Source of the DNA: Neobacillus cucumis
GTDB taxonomy: Bacteria > Bacillota > Bacilli > Bacillales_B > DSM-18226
Reading direction: 5' to 3'
Length of the DNA stretch: 64,000 bases
Assembly: GCF_023715505.1 (NCBI RefSeq)
Contig: NZ_JAMBOH010000002.1
Location: forward strand, 453,912-517,911
Position numbers and translations under genes: made by a program. The notes under the pieces were generated by a model. The model ran no database searches, was not told the origin of the DNA, and saw only the letters and a program-made list of their open reading frames with translations. Shown in pieces: positions 11,677-21,285 of this stretch. Position 1 is the stretch's first letter; each line of letters opens with the position of its first letter.

Positions 11677-12480
11677 CTAAATTACATAATTACATAGCTT
11701 ACCGATATTCTCTACTTCCACAGATACGATGTCACCTGACATCATTGAACAACTACCAGAGGGCGAACCAGTAGCCAAAACATCACCCGGCTCCAAAGTC
11801 ATAACTTGTGAAATCCAACTTATAAGGAAAGGAATTGAAAGTGACATCTGATTTGTATTACCCTCTTGAACTACTTTACCGTTTAACGTTGTAATTATGC
11901 GTAAATTGGTTGGATCTATACCGGTCACAATCCATGGACCTAAAGGTCCAAAAGTATCAAAACCTTTGCCGCGTGTAAATTGGGGATCAGTTTTTGTAAG
12001 ATCTCTTGCCGTTACATCATTAAAAATGGTGCAGCCAAAAACATAATCCAATGCCTCTTCTTCTTTTATATTTTTTCCGCGTTTCCCAATAACGAGTGCC
12101 ACTTCCCCCTCCATTTCCACCTGTTTGCTTAAATCACAGGAAGGAAGAATGATGTCTCCCTCATTTGGAATCAAGGAAGATGTCGGCTTTAAAAAAAGAA
12201 ATGGTTCCTTAAGATTAGCCCTTCCCCCAGTTTCCTTTGCATGTTCAACATATGTCCAGCCTAAATTAACTACTTTTGAGGGTGATACAGGCTCCAAAAT
12301 TTTCACATCACTATATTTATGTCTTACTCCATCATATTTTAATTGATTGTTTACAATTTCAGTAAAATCATTGGAAAATTGTATAATTTCATCATCCTCA
12401 ACAATTCCGTAATATATTTTACCTTTATGATTCTGATAACGAACTATTGTCTGTGTTTTTTGTATTCCCTGTATTACCAT
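11677..12480 (-). CDS. Fumarylacetoacetate hydrolase (FAH) family protein
   Basis: A 267-residue cytosolic metalloenzyme of the FAH fold. The acidic metal ligands are visible in VEMEGEVALVIG and FNDVTARD, followed by the family motifs KGFDTFGPLGPW and DVLATGSPSG. The ATG is preceded by AAGGAGTGG; an upstream GTG pair lies within that ribosome site. It follows aspartase by 43 bp on the same strand, so it is probably the last gene of an aspartate operon. FAH-family enzymes include oxaloacetate decarboxylases/tautomerases and fumarylpyruvate hydrolases; given the context a C4-dicarboxylate such as oxaloacetate is a reasonable guess, but not shown. Confidence 0.85.
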   Translation of the reverse strand: MVIQGIQKTQTIVRYQNHKGKIYYGIVEDDEIIQFSNDFTEIVNNQLKYDGVRHKYSDVKILEPVSPSKVVNLGWTYVEHAKETGGRANLKEPFLFLKPTSSLIPNEGDIILPSCDLSKQVEMEGEVALVIGKRGKNIKEEEALDYVFGCTIFNDVTARDLTKTDPQFTRGKGFDTFGPLGPWIVTGIDPTNLRIITTLNGKVVQEGNTNQMSLSIPFLISWISQVMTLEPGDVLATGSPSGSCSMMSGDIVSVEVENIGKLCNYVI

Positions 12481-12523
12481 ATACACCACTCCTTCTATAA
12501 ATTTGGGGTTACAAACGATTTAT

Positions 12524-13960
12524 TCAATCTTTGTCTAATAGAGCGGCTCCTGAAATTCCAGGCTTTGTCATTTCATACGGATTTAAAATTAGCTCAATTT
12601 CTTCTTCAGTTAAAACATCATATTGTAGGCATAACTCGCGTACTGATTTACCATCTAAAATGGCTTCTCGTCCAATCCGTGCTGCTACCTCATATCCGAG
12701 ATGAGGGTTTACAGCTGTTATAACTCCTACACTTTTTTCTACATACTCTTTTAAACGTTTTTCGTTGGCTTCAATGCCTAATAGACAATACTCTGTAAAT
12801 ACTTTAAATGAATTATTCATTATGTCGATTGACTGAAGCAAATTAAAGACTAAAACAGGTTCCATAACATTTAGTTCAAGTTGCCCTGCTTCTGAAGCTA
12901 GGCAGATCGTATGGTCGTTACCGATTACTTGGAAAGCAACTTGGTTAATCATTTCAGGCATAACCGGATTAACTTTACCAGGCATAATCGATGAACCAGG
13001 TTGGCGTGCAGGTAACAAAATTTCAGCTAGACCGGCACGGGGACCAGAAGCCATTAATCGTAAATCGTTAGCAATTTTCGACATGTTAATCATGCAAACC
13101 TTTAACGCAGCTGAAACTTCAGTATATGCATCTGTGTTTTGCGTTGCATCTACAAGATGATCAGCCCCCTTTAGCGGTAGCCCACTAATTTCTGCTAAGT
13201 GTTTCACAACTTTTTCAATATAACCGGGATCGGCATTTAATCCTGTTCCTACCGCTGTTGCCCCCATGTTTACTTCATATAAATGCACACGAGTTTCCTT
13301 AATCCGCTTTATATCCCGCTCAATTACCTTGCTAAATGCTTCAAATTCTTGTCCAAGTCGAATTGGAACTGCATCCTGCAAGTGAGTACGTCCCATTTTA
13401 ATAACAGGGTCAAACTGTTGAGCTTTGTTTTTAAACACTGAATGCATCTTTTCCATTGTTTGCAATAAGTTTTCTAATAAATTAAGTGTTGCAATATGAA
13501 TGGCAGTTGGGAACGAATCATTTGTTGATTGTGCCATGTTCACATGACTATTGGGACTTAATTGATTATATGAACCTTTTTCATATCCAAGCAACTCAAG
13601 AGCAAGGTTAGCAATCATTTCATTCATATTCATATTCATGGAAGTGCCCGCCCCGCCTTGGATTGGATCAACAATGAATTGATCATGCAATTTTCCTGCA
13701 ATTATTTCATCAGCAGCCTTAACAATTGCATTCCCAAGCCCTTCATATAAACGTTTTACTTCCATATTAGCGAGAGCAGCAGCTTTTTTAACAATTGCTA
13801 AACCCTTTATTAGTTCTCCGCTAACCTTATAACCTGTTATTGGGAAATTTTCAACCGCACGTAATGTTTGGACTCCGTAATAAGCATCTATAGGAACATT
13901 CTTTATTCCTAAAAAGTCTTTTTCAATTCTGACGTTTTGTTTTTCTTCAGTGATCATCAT
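12524..13960 (-). CDS. aspA: Aspartate ammonia-lyase (aspartase)
   Basis: Converts L-aspartate to fumarate and ammonia as a cytosolic homotetramer. The 478 residues match the aspartase/fumarase superfamily; the signature loop GSSIMPGKVNPVMPE carries the catalytic serine, and GAGTSMNMNMNEMIAN, SPNSHVNMAQSTNDSFPTA and the GRTHLQDAVP motif fit aspartase. Start at the first of two adjacent ATG codons after GGAGG. It lies 35 bp downstream of a DAACS symporter and upstream of an FAH-family gene, all codirectional. Fumarase C is the alternative, but the MNMNMNEMIAN region and neighbouring racemase favour aspartase. Confidence 0.93.
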   Translation of the reverse strand: MMITEEKQNVRIEKDFLGIKNVPIDAYYGVQTLRAVENFPITGYKVSGELIKGLAIVKKAAALANMEVKRLYEGLGNAIVKAADEIIAGKLHDQFIVDPIQGGAGTSMNMNMNEMIANLALELLGYEKGSYNQLSPNSHVNMAQSTNDSFPTAIHIATLNLLENLLQTMEKMHSVFKNKAQQFDPVIKMGRTHLQDAVPIRLGQEFEAFSKVIERDIKRIKETRVHLYEVNMGATAVGTGLNADPGYIEKVVKHLAEISGLPLKGADHLVDATQNTDAYTEVSAALKVCMINMSKIANDLRLMASGPRAGLAEILLPARQPGSSIMPGKVNPVMPEMINQVAFQVIGNDHTICLASEAGQLELNVMEPVLVFNLLQSIDIMNNSFKVFTEYCLLGIEANEKRLKEYVEKSVGVITAVNPHLGYEVAARIGREAILDGKSVRELCLQYDVLTEEEIELILNPYEMTKPGISGAALLDKD

Positions 13961-13995
13961 TTTGTGCCTCCAATGTTGAAAGATAGATATGAAAT

Positions 13996-15267
13996 TTATG
14001 CTACAGTTGATTGTTTAATAGATTCTGTATAATTTTTCGCTTTTACCTTATCGAATGAGCCTTCTGATTTTGACATAACAATGGAAGCTAATGCATTTCC
14101 CACAACATTCACAGCAGTACGAAGCATATCTAAAACGCGGTCAATACCCGCAATAAATGCCATACCTTCAAGTGGAAGACCCATTGAACTTAAGGTTGAT
14201 AACACAACGACAAGTGAAGCACCAGAAACTCCAGCCATTCCTTTGGAAGTCAACATTAGCACAAATAATAGAGTAATTTGTTGTCCAATGGATAAATGAA
14301 TCCCATACATTTGGGCTATAAAGAGTGATGCAACTGCCTGATAAATGGAAGATCCGTCAAGATTAAATGTATATCCGGTTGGAATTACAAAGGAAGCTAC
14401 CTCTTTTGGACATCCAAATTTCTCCATTTTGTCCATTAATCTTGGTAATACAGTCTCTGAGCTTGCAGTTGTAAACGCTAAGAATATTTCGTCTTTTAAT
14501 ATTTTCATTAAGGTAAATACACTTGTACCAGCCATTTTTGCAATAATTCCTAATATAACAATGACGAAAAAGAACGTCGTTCCATAGATGACAAGAACTA
14601 ATTTTCCTAATGGAATTAGAGAATGCACACCAAACTTTGCTACATTGACACCAATTAGGGCAAATACACCAAAAGGAGCAAATTTCATAACTAAATTTGT
14701 CACCCAGAACATTGTTTCCAATACACCATCAAAGAATTTTAAAACTGGTTTTCCCTTTTCTCCAATGGCTGCAACGCCTAAACCGAATAAAACAGAGAAA
14801 AAGACGATTGCTAGTAGGTCTCCTTCAGCTAATGATTGAAACACATTAGTTGGGATAATATGTACAAATTTATCTGCTATACTTGTACTTTCACTCGTCT
14901 TTACAGTTTGAACTAATGTCGAAATATTCCCTTTTTCCAAGTGACCAATTTTAACTCCACTTCCGGGGTGGAATAAATTTGCAGCAATTAAACCTAAAGC
15001 AAGAGCAATGGTGGTTACAATTTCAAAATAAATAATGGTTTTTCCACCTAATTTTCCTATCTTTTTTATATCACCAACGCCTGCAATAGAAACAACAAGG
15101 GCACCTATAACAATTGGGGCAACAATCATTTTAATTAAATGAATGAAGATATCGCCAATTGGTTGGAGAATGATCATTGCAGTTTGATTCCCATAAAAAA
15201 TAGCACCAATAATAATACCTAAAGTAAGACCTATAAATATTTGTGTAGCCAACCCAAATATTTTCAT
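13996..15267 (-). CDS. Dicarboxylate/amino acid:cation symporter (DAACS, GltP/DctA type)
   Basis: A 423-residue membrane symporter that would import aspartate, glutamate or C4-dicarboxylates with H+ or Na+. Diagnostic elements are the serine-rich re-entrant loop (FTTASSETVLPRLMDKM), the FNLDGSSIYQAVASLFIAQ motif, and the SKGMAGVSGASLVVVLSTL segment of hairpin 2. The ATG follows AAAGGGGTTTC. It is the first gene of the likely symporter-aspartase-FAH operon, downstream of the divergently regulated or codirectional lysR. Aspartate is the most probable substrate from context. Confidence 0.92.
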   Translation of the reverse strand: MKIFGLATQIFIGLTLGIIIGAIFYGNQTAMIILQPIGDIFIHLIKMIVAPIVIGALVVSIAGVGDIKKIGKLGGKTIIYFEIVTTIALALGLIAANLFHPGSGVKIGHLEKGNISTLVQTVKTSESTSIADKFVHIIPTNVFQSLAEGDLLAIVFFSVLFGLGVAAIGEKGKPVLKFFDGVLETMFWVTNLVMKFAPFGVFALIGVNVAKFGVHSLIPLGKLVLVIYGTTFFFVIVILGIIAKMAGTSVFTLMKILKDEIFLAFTTASSETVLPRLMDKMEKFGCPKEVASFVIPTGYTFNLDGSSIYQAVASLFIAQMYGIHLSIGQQITLLFVLMLTSKGMAGVSGASLVVVLSTLSSMGLPLEGMAFIAGIDRVLDMLRTAVNVVGNALASIVMSKSEGSFDKVKAKNYTESIKQSTVA

Positions 15268-15500
15268 AAGTTGAAACCCCTTTCATAATACTTAAAGATA
15301 AAAATAAAAATATTAGGTGTACCTCCTTTTTTAGATATGAAAATTGTTGATGAAGCTAGAAATGATAGTTTAAATATTTTTAAAATTTAAACACCTCATG
15401 AAATTGATTATAAATTACTATTTTAAAGTTAAGTTATAAAGGAAAACTATACGGTTATAGAAGAAATCAATTAGATAAATTAGTCTTTAAAACAAAAAAA
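15268..15500. promoter_or_regulatory. AT-rich intergenic region upstream of the symporter-aspA operon
   Basis: About 230 bp, very AT-rich, between lysR and the symporter gene. It must hold the operon promoter and probably LysR-type boxes, but I could not single out a convincing T-N11-A site or -35/-10 pair. Confidence 0.4.
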
Positions 15501-15535
15501 CAATAAACCGATTGATAACGTCATTCGGTTTATTG
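15491..15535 (-). terminator. Terminator of lysR overlapping its stop codon
   Basis: Perfect 11-bp arms CAATAAACCGA (15501-15511) and TCGGTTTATTG (15525-15535), followed on the minus strand by a run of seven T. The TAA stop lies within the stem. Confidence 0.88.
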
Positions 15536-16405
15536 CTTTTCAAACATTTTATTTTTTAAAAAATCCATAAAAACAGATTTAGGTTTACCTTTTAAATAAA
15601 TAAAGTCAATACTAATATTAGTTTTCACCGGAGGAGTCATTTCTACTCTAAATAACTCTTCATTTTCTAGTTCTTTTCTTACACAATGCTCAGGTAAAAA
15701 GCTAATGCCTAGACCTTGCAATACTAAATTTTTAGCCGTTTCCATATTATCAACTTCTAAATATATATTCGGATTTACACCATTACTTAGAAAGAGACGA
15801 TGAATAATAAGCCAATCGATAGATCCATAATCAAAAAAGATAAGAGGCTGTTTAGCTACATCCTCTACTGTTACTCCTTCTTCTTTTAAAAAAGAATGAT
15901 TTGCAGGGACAAAGAGGCTAATAGGATCATTATAAAGACGAATTGATTCTACTTGAGGGTGAGTTTCTGTTCGTATAATACCAAAGTCCACCTCTTTGTT
16001 AATGACCTTGTGTAAAATGTCTTTAGAATGTCCCGTTATAATTTTTATTCTAACGTCATTAAACTTTGATTTAAAAGCCGGCAAAATATCAGGGAGAACG
16101 TTGTTGGAAATTGACAAAGCACTCCCAAGGACTAGCTCATAAGGTACAGTTACTTGTTGTAATCCATACTTTGCTTCCTGATAGGATTGAAGAATCTTTT
16201 GTGCATGTGGAAAGAAATATTCTCCCTTTTCAGTTAATGAAATTTTGTTTCCATTTCGATGAAAAAGCTTTAAATTCACTTCACGTTCAAGGGATTGAAT
16301 TCGAGCCGTTACAGAAGGTTGAGTTAAATAAAGAGCCTCTGCTGCTTTATTGAAACTACCTAATTGACAAACATATATGAAGGCTTCAATATTTTCAATA
16401 TTCAT
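15530..16405 (-). CDS. LysR-type transcriptional regulator
   Basis: A 291-residue LTTR. Residues 1-60 form the winged helix-turn-helix (MNIENIEAFIYVCQLGSFNK... then LTQPSVTARIQSLER), followed by a linker helix and a periplasmic-binding-protein-like effector domain (about 90-290). The ATG has GGAGCATAAGAA upstream. It lies between the racemase and symporter genes on the same strand, so it likely activates the downstream symporter-aspA operon in response to aspartate or a related C4 compound. The effector is inferred only from neighbours. Confidence 0.92.
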   Translation of the reverse strand: MNIENIEAFIYVCQLGSFNKAAEALYLTQPSVTARIQSLEREVNLKLFHRNGNKISLTEKGEYFFPHAQKILQSYQEAKYGLQQVTVPYELVLGSALSISNNVLPDILPAFKSKFNDVRIKIITGHSKDILHKVINKEVDFGIIRTETHPQVESIRLYNDPISLFVPANHSFLKEEGVTVEDVAKQPLIFFDYGSIDWLIIHRLFLSNGVNPNIYLEVDNMETAKNLVLQGLGISFLPEHCVRKELENEELFRVEMTPPVKTNISIDFIYLKGKPKSVFMDFLKNKMFEKQ

Positions 16406-16520
16406 TTCTTATGCTCCTTATTTTAGTTCACCATTGTATTTATTTACTATAACAAATCAATAAATTTAACTTTATAAAAAAGAAAAAAATAACGCTATCT
16501 TATTACATCTTCTTTCATTT

Positions 16521-17231
16521 TTATTTTACACCAATTGCACTTGCTGATACTTTCCCAATAGCTGTTTTAATTACGGTTTTGGCTAAAATTTCTGTTGGGT
16601 CAATAACACAAATATCTTGCGAAGATTTAAGTACAAGAGGAATTTCTGTACAACCCGCTATTATAGCTTCTGCCCCTCGATTTATTAATGTATTAGCTAC
16701 TCTTGAAAGGTATAAAAGCCCTTTCTCTAAATCACTCCCTTTAATAGCATATATTCCTTCCATCACTTCTTTCTGCACTTGTAAATCAGGTTCAATGACA
16801 TTAATATCATAGACTTGACAACTATGTTGATATAGTTTTGTATTTATTGTTCCATCAGTAGCTAATAAACCAACTCTACTAAAGTTTTTTTCATGTAAAA
16901 AGCGAGCTGTTTCTAAAGGCATATTTAATACTGGGATACTGACGGAATTTTCTATTAAATTAAAGTAAAAGTGAGCGGTATTGCATGCAATTACAAGAAA
17001 ATCCGCACCGGCATTTTCTAGTCTTTGTGCTGATTGTATAATAAATGGGGCAGGATCTGTACCTTTTCCCAAAATAGCTGTTGTTCGATCAGGTATTTGT
17101 GAATAATTGTCCACGATTATATGGATATGATCCTGGTCCTTCTTTGCAGGTGTATAAAAAATAATTTTATTTATTAAATCGACAGTTGCTAATGGTCCCA
17201 TTCCACCAATTATCCCAACTACTTTTTGCAT
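16521..17231 (-). CDS. Aspartate/glutamate racemase family protein
   Basis: A 236-residue cofactor-independent racemase that would interconvert D- and L-aspartate (or glutamate). The two catalytic cysteines are Cys83 in IACNTAH and Cys194 in AGCTEIP; the opening GIIGGMGPLATVDL is typical of the YgeA/aspartate racemase group. I start at the ATG with GTGGTGAAG upstream; earlier GTG codons are part of that site. Next to aspartase and an aspartate-type symporter, the simplest role is feeding imported D-aspartate into L-aspartate breakdown. Broad-specificity racemases exist in this family, so substrate is not certain. Confidence 0.9.
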   Translation of the reverse strand: MQKVVGIIGGMGPLATVDLINKIIFYTPAKKDQDHIHIIVDNYSQIPDRTTAILGKGTDPAPFIIQSAQRLENAGADFLVIACNTAHFYFNLIENSVSIPVLNMPLETARFLHEKNFSRVGLLATDGTINTKLYQHSCQVYDINVIEPDLQVQKEVMEGIYAIKGSDLEKGLLYLSRVANTLINRGAEAIIAGCTEIPLVLKSSQDICVIDPTEILAKTVIKTAIGKVSASAIGVK

Positions 17232-17273
17232 TTTCTTCACCACTTAATAATAAATTTTTAACTTATAGTTTTT

Positions 17274-17285
17274 GGAAAGCTTTCC
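17274..17285. promoter_or_regulatory. 12-bp perfect palindrome at the racemase promoter
   Basis: GGAAAGCTTTCC directly follows a TATAAT-like -10 element on the minus strand, an operator-like position for control of the racemase gene. Confidence 0.45.
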
Positions 17286-17434
17286 TATATTATAATTTTT
17301 ATACTAAGTGATGAATTATAGAAATAATCTATACACTAATAGAAACAATATATCGATAGCCTTGATTATGATTTAAAAGTATTGCCGTAAAATGAACAGT
17401 TGCATAGTACAAAGCTAATCGTGTCAAAACCTCA

Positions 17435-18344
17435 CTACCTTTTGATTTTACTCTCTTTGTGAACCTTGGAGAGTGCCACGACCTTTGGAGCGCCGCCTGA
17501 AAAGTTATAAACAAAGGACTGTAAGAGTCGTTCATCCGCTTTTCTAGTATCATCCATTATTAACGGAAAACTGTTCAAAAAAGCAGCTTTTCTTTCAACA
17601 CTAACTTTTGTAGTATTGAATTCATTTACCAGTTGCGGTGTTCCCCAGACATTTGCTGCAATCCTGAGAGTTGTTGTTTTTCCCTGTGATGTACTACTAG
17701 CAAGGTCCACTATAAACGGATCTATTTTTAAATCATTTAACAGCACACTTACGAATGATGATAAAACCATAAATAAAGCTCTAGGATGATGTTTGATTGG
17801 TTCAAAAACATTAGTAATCCATCCTTGCCAGATTCTTGAAAAGCTTCTAATAGCTGTTTTTCTCCTTGGTCATTGGGGAGAATTTCGAAATTTCGAGGTA
17901 GCAGTGGATGAGCAAACCCATTTTTTATATGACCGAGGCGTTCCACCATAAAACCTCGGTCAATCTGATTAGAAGCTAACATTTTATCGAAGTAATCAAT
18001 TAATTGCCTATAATTATTGTCATTACATGGGAATCCTTGTTCAGCGAGAGGAATCATCTCTTTTTTAGTTGCTAATGCCCCAGCAGAAACTAGTTCAACA
18101 ACTAACCTCCCTCGATCATTCCAAGCAATTTCATAGTAAACTTGAGGTTACTCTACATTATATAGCTCCCGCTTTATTATAGGGGCATGGCGAGCAACCA
18201 ATATTTTAAGTTCTTCTGCCTGATTTCCCTTTAATGGTTTTTTTTCAACTCGATACAAGGCATTTCCAATTATTCTAAATGAAAATGGAATATTTTTACA
18301 TTTTTTAACAACTCTGTTAAAGAGTTTAGCTTCTGCATTGTCAT
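17435..18344 (-). pseudogene. DUF927 ATPase/primase-helicase-like relic
   Basis: Fragments in several frames run in order: MQKLNSLTELLKNV, then IPFSFRIIGNALYRVEKKPL, then YEIAWNDRGRLVVELVSAGA with a stop between, then NNYRQLIDYFDKMLASNQIDR, then LKIDPFIVDLASSTSQGKTT with Walker A and ERKAAFLNSFPLIMDDTRKA. This is the domain order of DUF927 proteins found in phages and integrative elements, where they act as replication-associated ATPases. At least three frameshifts/stops and loss of the C-terminus show decay. AAGGAGGGT precedes the ATG. It is divergent from the integrase relic, so both belong to the same dead element. Confidence 0.78.
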
Positions 18345-18574
18345 ACCCTCCTTTACGTTCTTATGTAACAAAAGAAGATGGAGTAAGAGGACCAATAACA
18401 AAAGAGGAACATGATTTATTATTTTCTAATGAAAGAGTTGAACTAAGTAAGCAAAATGACCTTAATAGCATTTTTAGTGCTTTAGATTATGAGGTTTATT
18501 TTGAGGATCGTTTACTTACAACAAATGAACGAATCAAGATAAAAAAAATAATTGAAATATTTCTAAATGACTAG
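18338..18574 (+). CDS. Short hypothetical frame, possibly an element gene fragment
   Basis: A 78-codon frame with no good ribosome site; the nominal TTG start overlaps the DUF927 start on the other strand. The part from VTKEDGVRGPITKEEHDLLFSNERVE onward looks protein-like and hydrophilic, ending 48 bp before the integrase. It may be the tail of an excisionase-side gene joined to the element by deletion. I do not recognise it. Confidence 0.3.
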   Translation: MSYPPLRSYVTKEDGVRGPITKEEHDLLFSNERVELSKQNDLNSIFSALDYEVYFEDRLLTTNERIKIKKIIEIFLND

Positions 18575-18622
18575 CTTTCATCATCAAAATCGTTTTAAGG
18601 GATTGAAAGGAGCTAAGGAAAG

Positions 18623-19774
18623 ATGGCTACATTGAGACAGTTACCAAGCGGAAAATGGCAGGCACGAGTTTCAAAAGATGGAAAAGAAAGAAGTATTGGA
18701 ACATTCCGCGACAAAAAAGAATTTCGAATTGAAGCTGCTAAAGTTGAAGCACGAATATATTACGGGCAAACATTAAATGATAGAAACATGTTATTTGAAG
18801 ATGCTATGAAAGATTGGCTTGAACATAAAAAAGCAAATGTAAAGGAATCGACGTTTGTGCAACTTGAAGTGATTGTTCGAAATCACGTTTTGCCCACTTT
18901 TGGACATAAAAAAATTATGACGATTCGTAGACCTGAGATAAAAAGATGGATTGCTAAATTTGGTGAACTCGATCAAAACGGCGAAGAAAAATATTCATTT
19001 GGTTCAAGGTTAAAATATCTTTCAGTTATGAAAAGTATTTTACATTATTCTGTTCATGAACTTGAAATTCTTGAAAAAAATCCTGCCGATAAATTAAAGG
19101 TTCCGGTTCAAGATAGTGTAGCTTTGAAGAAAAATAAAGAAGTAAAATATTTTAGCCTCGAAGAATTAAACAAGTTACTGGATTTTATGAAAGCATATAA
19201 ACATCAGCGCTTTCCTGAATATCAACTTTATTACATGCTTATGTACTTTTTAAGCAAAACGGTTTAAGGATATCCGAAGCTTTGGTTTTAAGATGGGAAG
19301 ATATTGATGGTGATAAAATAACCATAGATAAACAAACCAGCCGTAATTATAATAACAAAGTAAAATTAATAACATTAAAAAATAGTGCTTCTTATCGAAC
19401 CATTAAAATTGACCAAGATTTATTACGTGAATTAAAAAAGTTTAAGTTGAAGCAAAATGAACTGATTTTAGCAAATGGCAGATTCCGAAAAAATGAAGAT
19501 GGCATTATCTTTCAAAATTATAACGGACATTATTTAACACCTTCTACCGTTCGTGGAACTATCAAAGATTATTGTAAAAAAGCCGGTGTAAAATATAAAG
19601 GCACTCACGTGTTTAGACATACACTTGATGTTCTGCTTCTTGAATCTGGTGCAAGTCTGAAATGGTATCTAATTGATTAGGACATAAAACCATCAAAACA
19701 ACAGTGATACGTATCCGGATATAATTTTAAAAAAAGAAGAAGACGAACTTCAAAAGTTCGCCTCCTACACTTAA
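18623..19774 (+). pseudogene. Tyrosine recombinase (phage/ICE integrase), frameshifted
   Basis: The parts together make a full-length integrase of the Tn916/ICE type: an arm-binding N-terminus (MATLRQLPSGKWQARVSKDG), a SAM-like core-binding domain, and the catalytic domain with Arg in GLRISEALVLRW, HVFRHT, then LGH and a C-terminal DTYPDIILKKEEDELQKFASY. One base is missing near 19258-19262 (SKT-GLRISEA) and another break follows WYLID at about 19670-19690; the catalytic Tyr lies in the last frame (DTYPDI). The gene is dead. It reads toward the 3' end of sufB, the probable target. Confidence 0.88.
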
Positions 19775-19788
19775 AGATAAAATCAAAC

Positions 19789-19805
19789 CGGCACTGAATC
19801 GGCAC
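19789..19805 (+). repeat. CGGCAC direct repeat, possible integrase arm site
   Basis: Two CGGCAC copies 11 bp apart lie immediately downstream of the integrase relic, where arm-type binding sites of tyrosine integrases are often placed. Speculative. Confidence 0.35.
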
Positions 19806-19836
19806 GCCGTCAATTTTACATTTATAATCATCGCTC

Positions 19837-19864
19837 AACCCTTGATATACAAAGGTTTTTTATT
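19837..19864 (+). terminator. Terminator at the integrase/sufB junction
   Basis: Arms AACCCTTG / CAAAGGTT (one G-T pair) around ATATA, followed by TTTTTTATT on the plus strand. On the minus strand, reading out of sufB, no T tract follows, so it serves mainly the plus direction. Confidence 0.6.
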
Positions 19865-19865
19865 A

Positions 19866-21263
19866 TTAACCGATAGAACCTTCCATCTCGAACTTAATCA
19901 GACGGTTCATCTCAACGGCATATTCCATTGGTAATTCTTTTGTAAACGGCTCAATGAAGCCCATTACAATCATTTCAGTTGCTTCTTGCTGAGAAATACC
20001 ACGGCTCATCAAGTAGAATAACTGCTCTTCAGAAACCTTTGATACCTTCGCCTCGTGTTCAAGAGAAATATTGTCGTTTAGAATTTCATTGTATGGGATC
20101 GTATCAGATGTTGATTGATTATCCATAATCAATGTATCACACTCAATATTTGCACGGGCACCATCCGCTTTGCGGCCAAAATGAACCTGTCCGCGATATG
20201 TTACCTTACCACCATGCTTAGAGATTGATTTTGATACGATTGTTGAAGAAGTATTTGGTGCTAAGTGAATCATTTTTGCACCAGCATCCTGATGCTGACC
20301 TTTACCTGCAATCGCAATCGATAAAGTCATACCACGTGCGCCTTCGCCTTTTAAAATAACGGCTGGGTATTTCATGGTTAACTTAGAACCGATATTACCA
20401 TCGATCCATTCCATTGTTGCGTTCGCTTCACAAACCGCACGCTTGGTAACCAAGTTAAACACATTGTTTGCCCAGTTTTGGATCGTTGTATAACGGCAAT
20501 AAGCATCCTTTTTAATGATGATTTCTACAACCGCACTGTGAAGAGAGTTAGTTGTATAAACTGGTGCTGTACATCCTTCTACATAGTGTACAGATGAACC
20601 TTCATCAACAATAATAAGGGTACGTTCAAATTGTCCCATGTTCTCAGAGTTGATTCGGAAGTATGCCTGTAATGGCGTATCTACCTTAATTCCTGGTGGT
20701 ACATAGATGAATGAACCGCCAGACCAAACCGCTGAGTTTAAGGCTGCAAATTTATTATCCGTTGGCGGAATTACTTTTGCAAAGTGTTCACGGAAAATAT
20801 CTTCGTTTTCTCTTAAGGCAGAGTCGGTATCCTTAAAGACGATTCCTAGCTCTTCAAGGTCTTCCTTCATGTTATGATAAACAACCTCTGATTCGTACTG
20901 TGCAGATACACCAGCAAGGTATTTTTGCTCTGCTTCAGGAATCCCAAGCTTATCGAAGGTAGCTTTAATTTCCTCTGGTACTTCATCCCAAGATTTCTCG
21001 GATTTTTCAGATGGTTTTACATAATACGTAATTTCATCAAAGCTTAAAGAATTCAAATCCCCGCCCCATTGTGGCATTGGCATTTTGTAGAAATGCTCAA
21101 GAGACTTTAAACGGAAGTCAAGCATCCACTGTGGTTCGTTCTTCATTTTTGATATTTCTTCAACAATCTCACGCGTTAACCCACGTTTTGATCGGAAAAT
21201 GGAAACGTCTTTATCGGCAAAACCGTATTTATAATCACCAATTTCAGGCATCTTTTTTGCCAT
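19866..21263 (-). CDS. sufB: Fe-S cluster scaffold SufB
   Basis: Part of the SufBCD scaffold on which Fe-S clusters are built. The 465 residues match SufB closely: [19 protein letters not shown], the VEGCTAP motif, the beta-helix core, and the C-terminal [26 protein letters not shown] shared with SufD. ATG with GGAGGAATACGACG upstream. It is the last gene of the sufCDSUB cluster, as in B. subtilis. A 130-bp palindromic repeat sits between sufU and sufB, which may change sufB mRNA levels. Its 3' end abuts the integrative-element relic. Confidence 0.97.
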   Translation of the reverse strand: MAKKMPEIGDYKYGFADKDVSIFRSKRGLTREIVEEISKMKNEPQWMLDFRLKSLEHFYKMPMPQWGGDLNSLSFDEITYYVKPSEKSEKSWDEVPEEIKATFDKLGIPEAEQKYLAGVSAQYESEVVYHNMKEDLEELGIVFKDTDSALRENEDIFREHFAKVIPPTDNKFAALNSAVWSGGSFIYVPPGIKVDTPLQAYFRINSENMGQFERTLIIVDEGSSVHYVEGCTAPVYTTNSLHSAVVEIIIKKDAYCRYTTIQNWANNVFNLVTKRAVCEANATMEWIDGNIGSKLTMKYPAVILKGEGARGMTLSIAIAGKGQHQDAGAKMIHLAPNTSSTIVSKSISKHGGKVTYRGQVHFGRKADGARANIECDTLIMDNQSTSDTIPYNEILNDNISLEHEAKVSKVSEEQLFYLMSRGISQQEATEMIVMGFIEPFTKELPMEYAVEMNRLIKFEMEGSIG

Positions 21264-21285
21264 CGTCGTATTCCTCCTTATTAGA

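Noticed and set aside
11494..11697. 67-codon plus-strand frame
   Set aside because: No ribosome site, no motif, and it runs into the FAH gene on the other strand.
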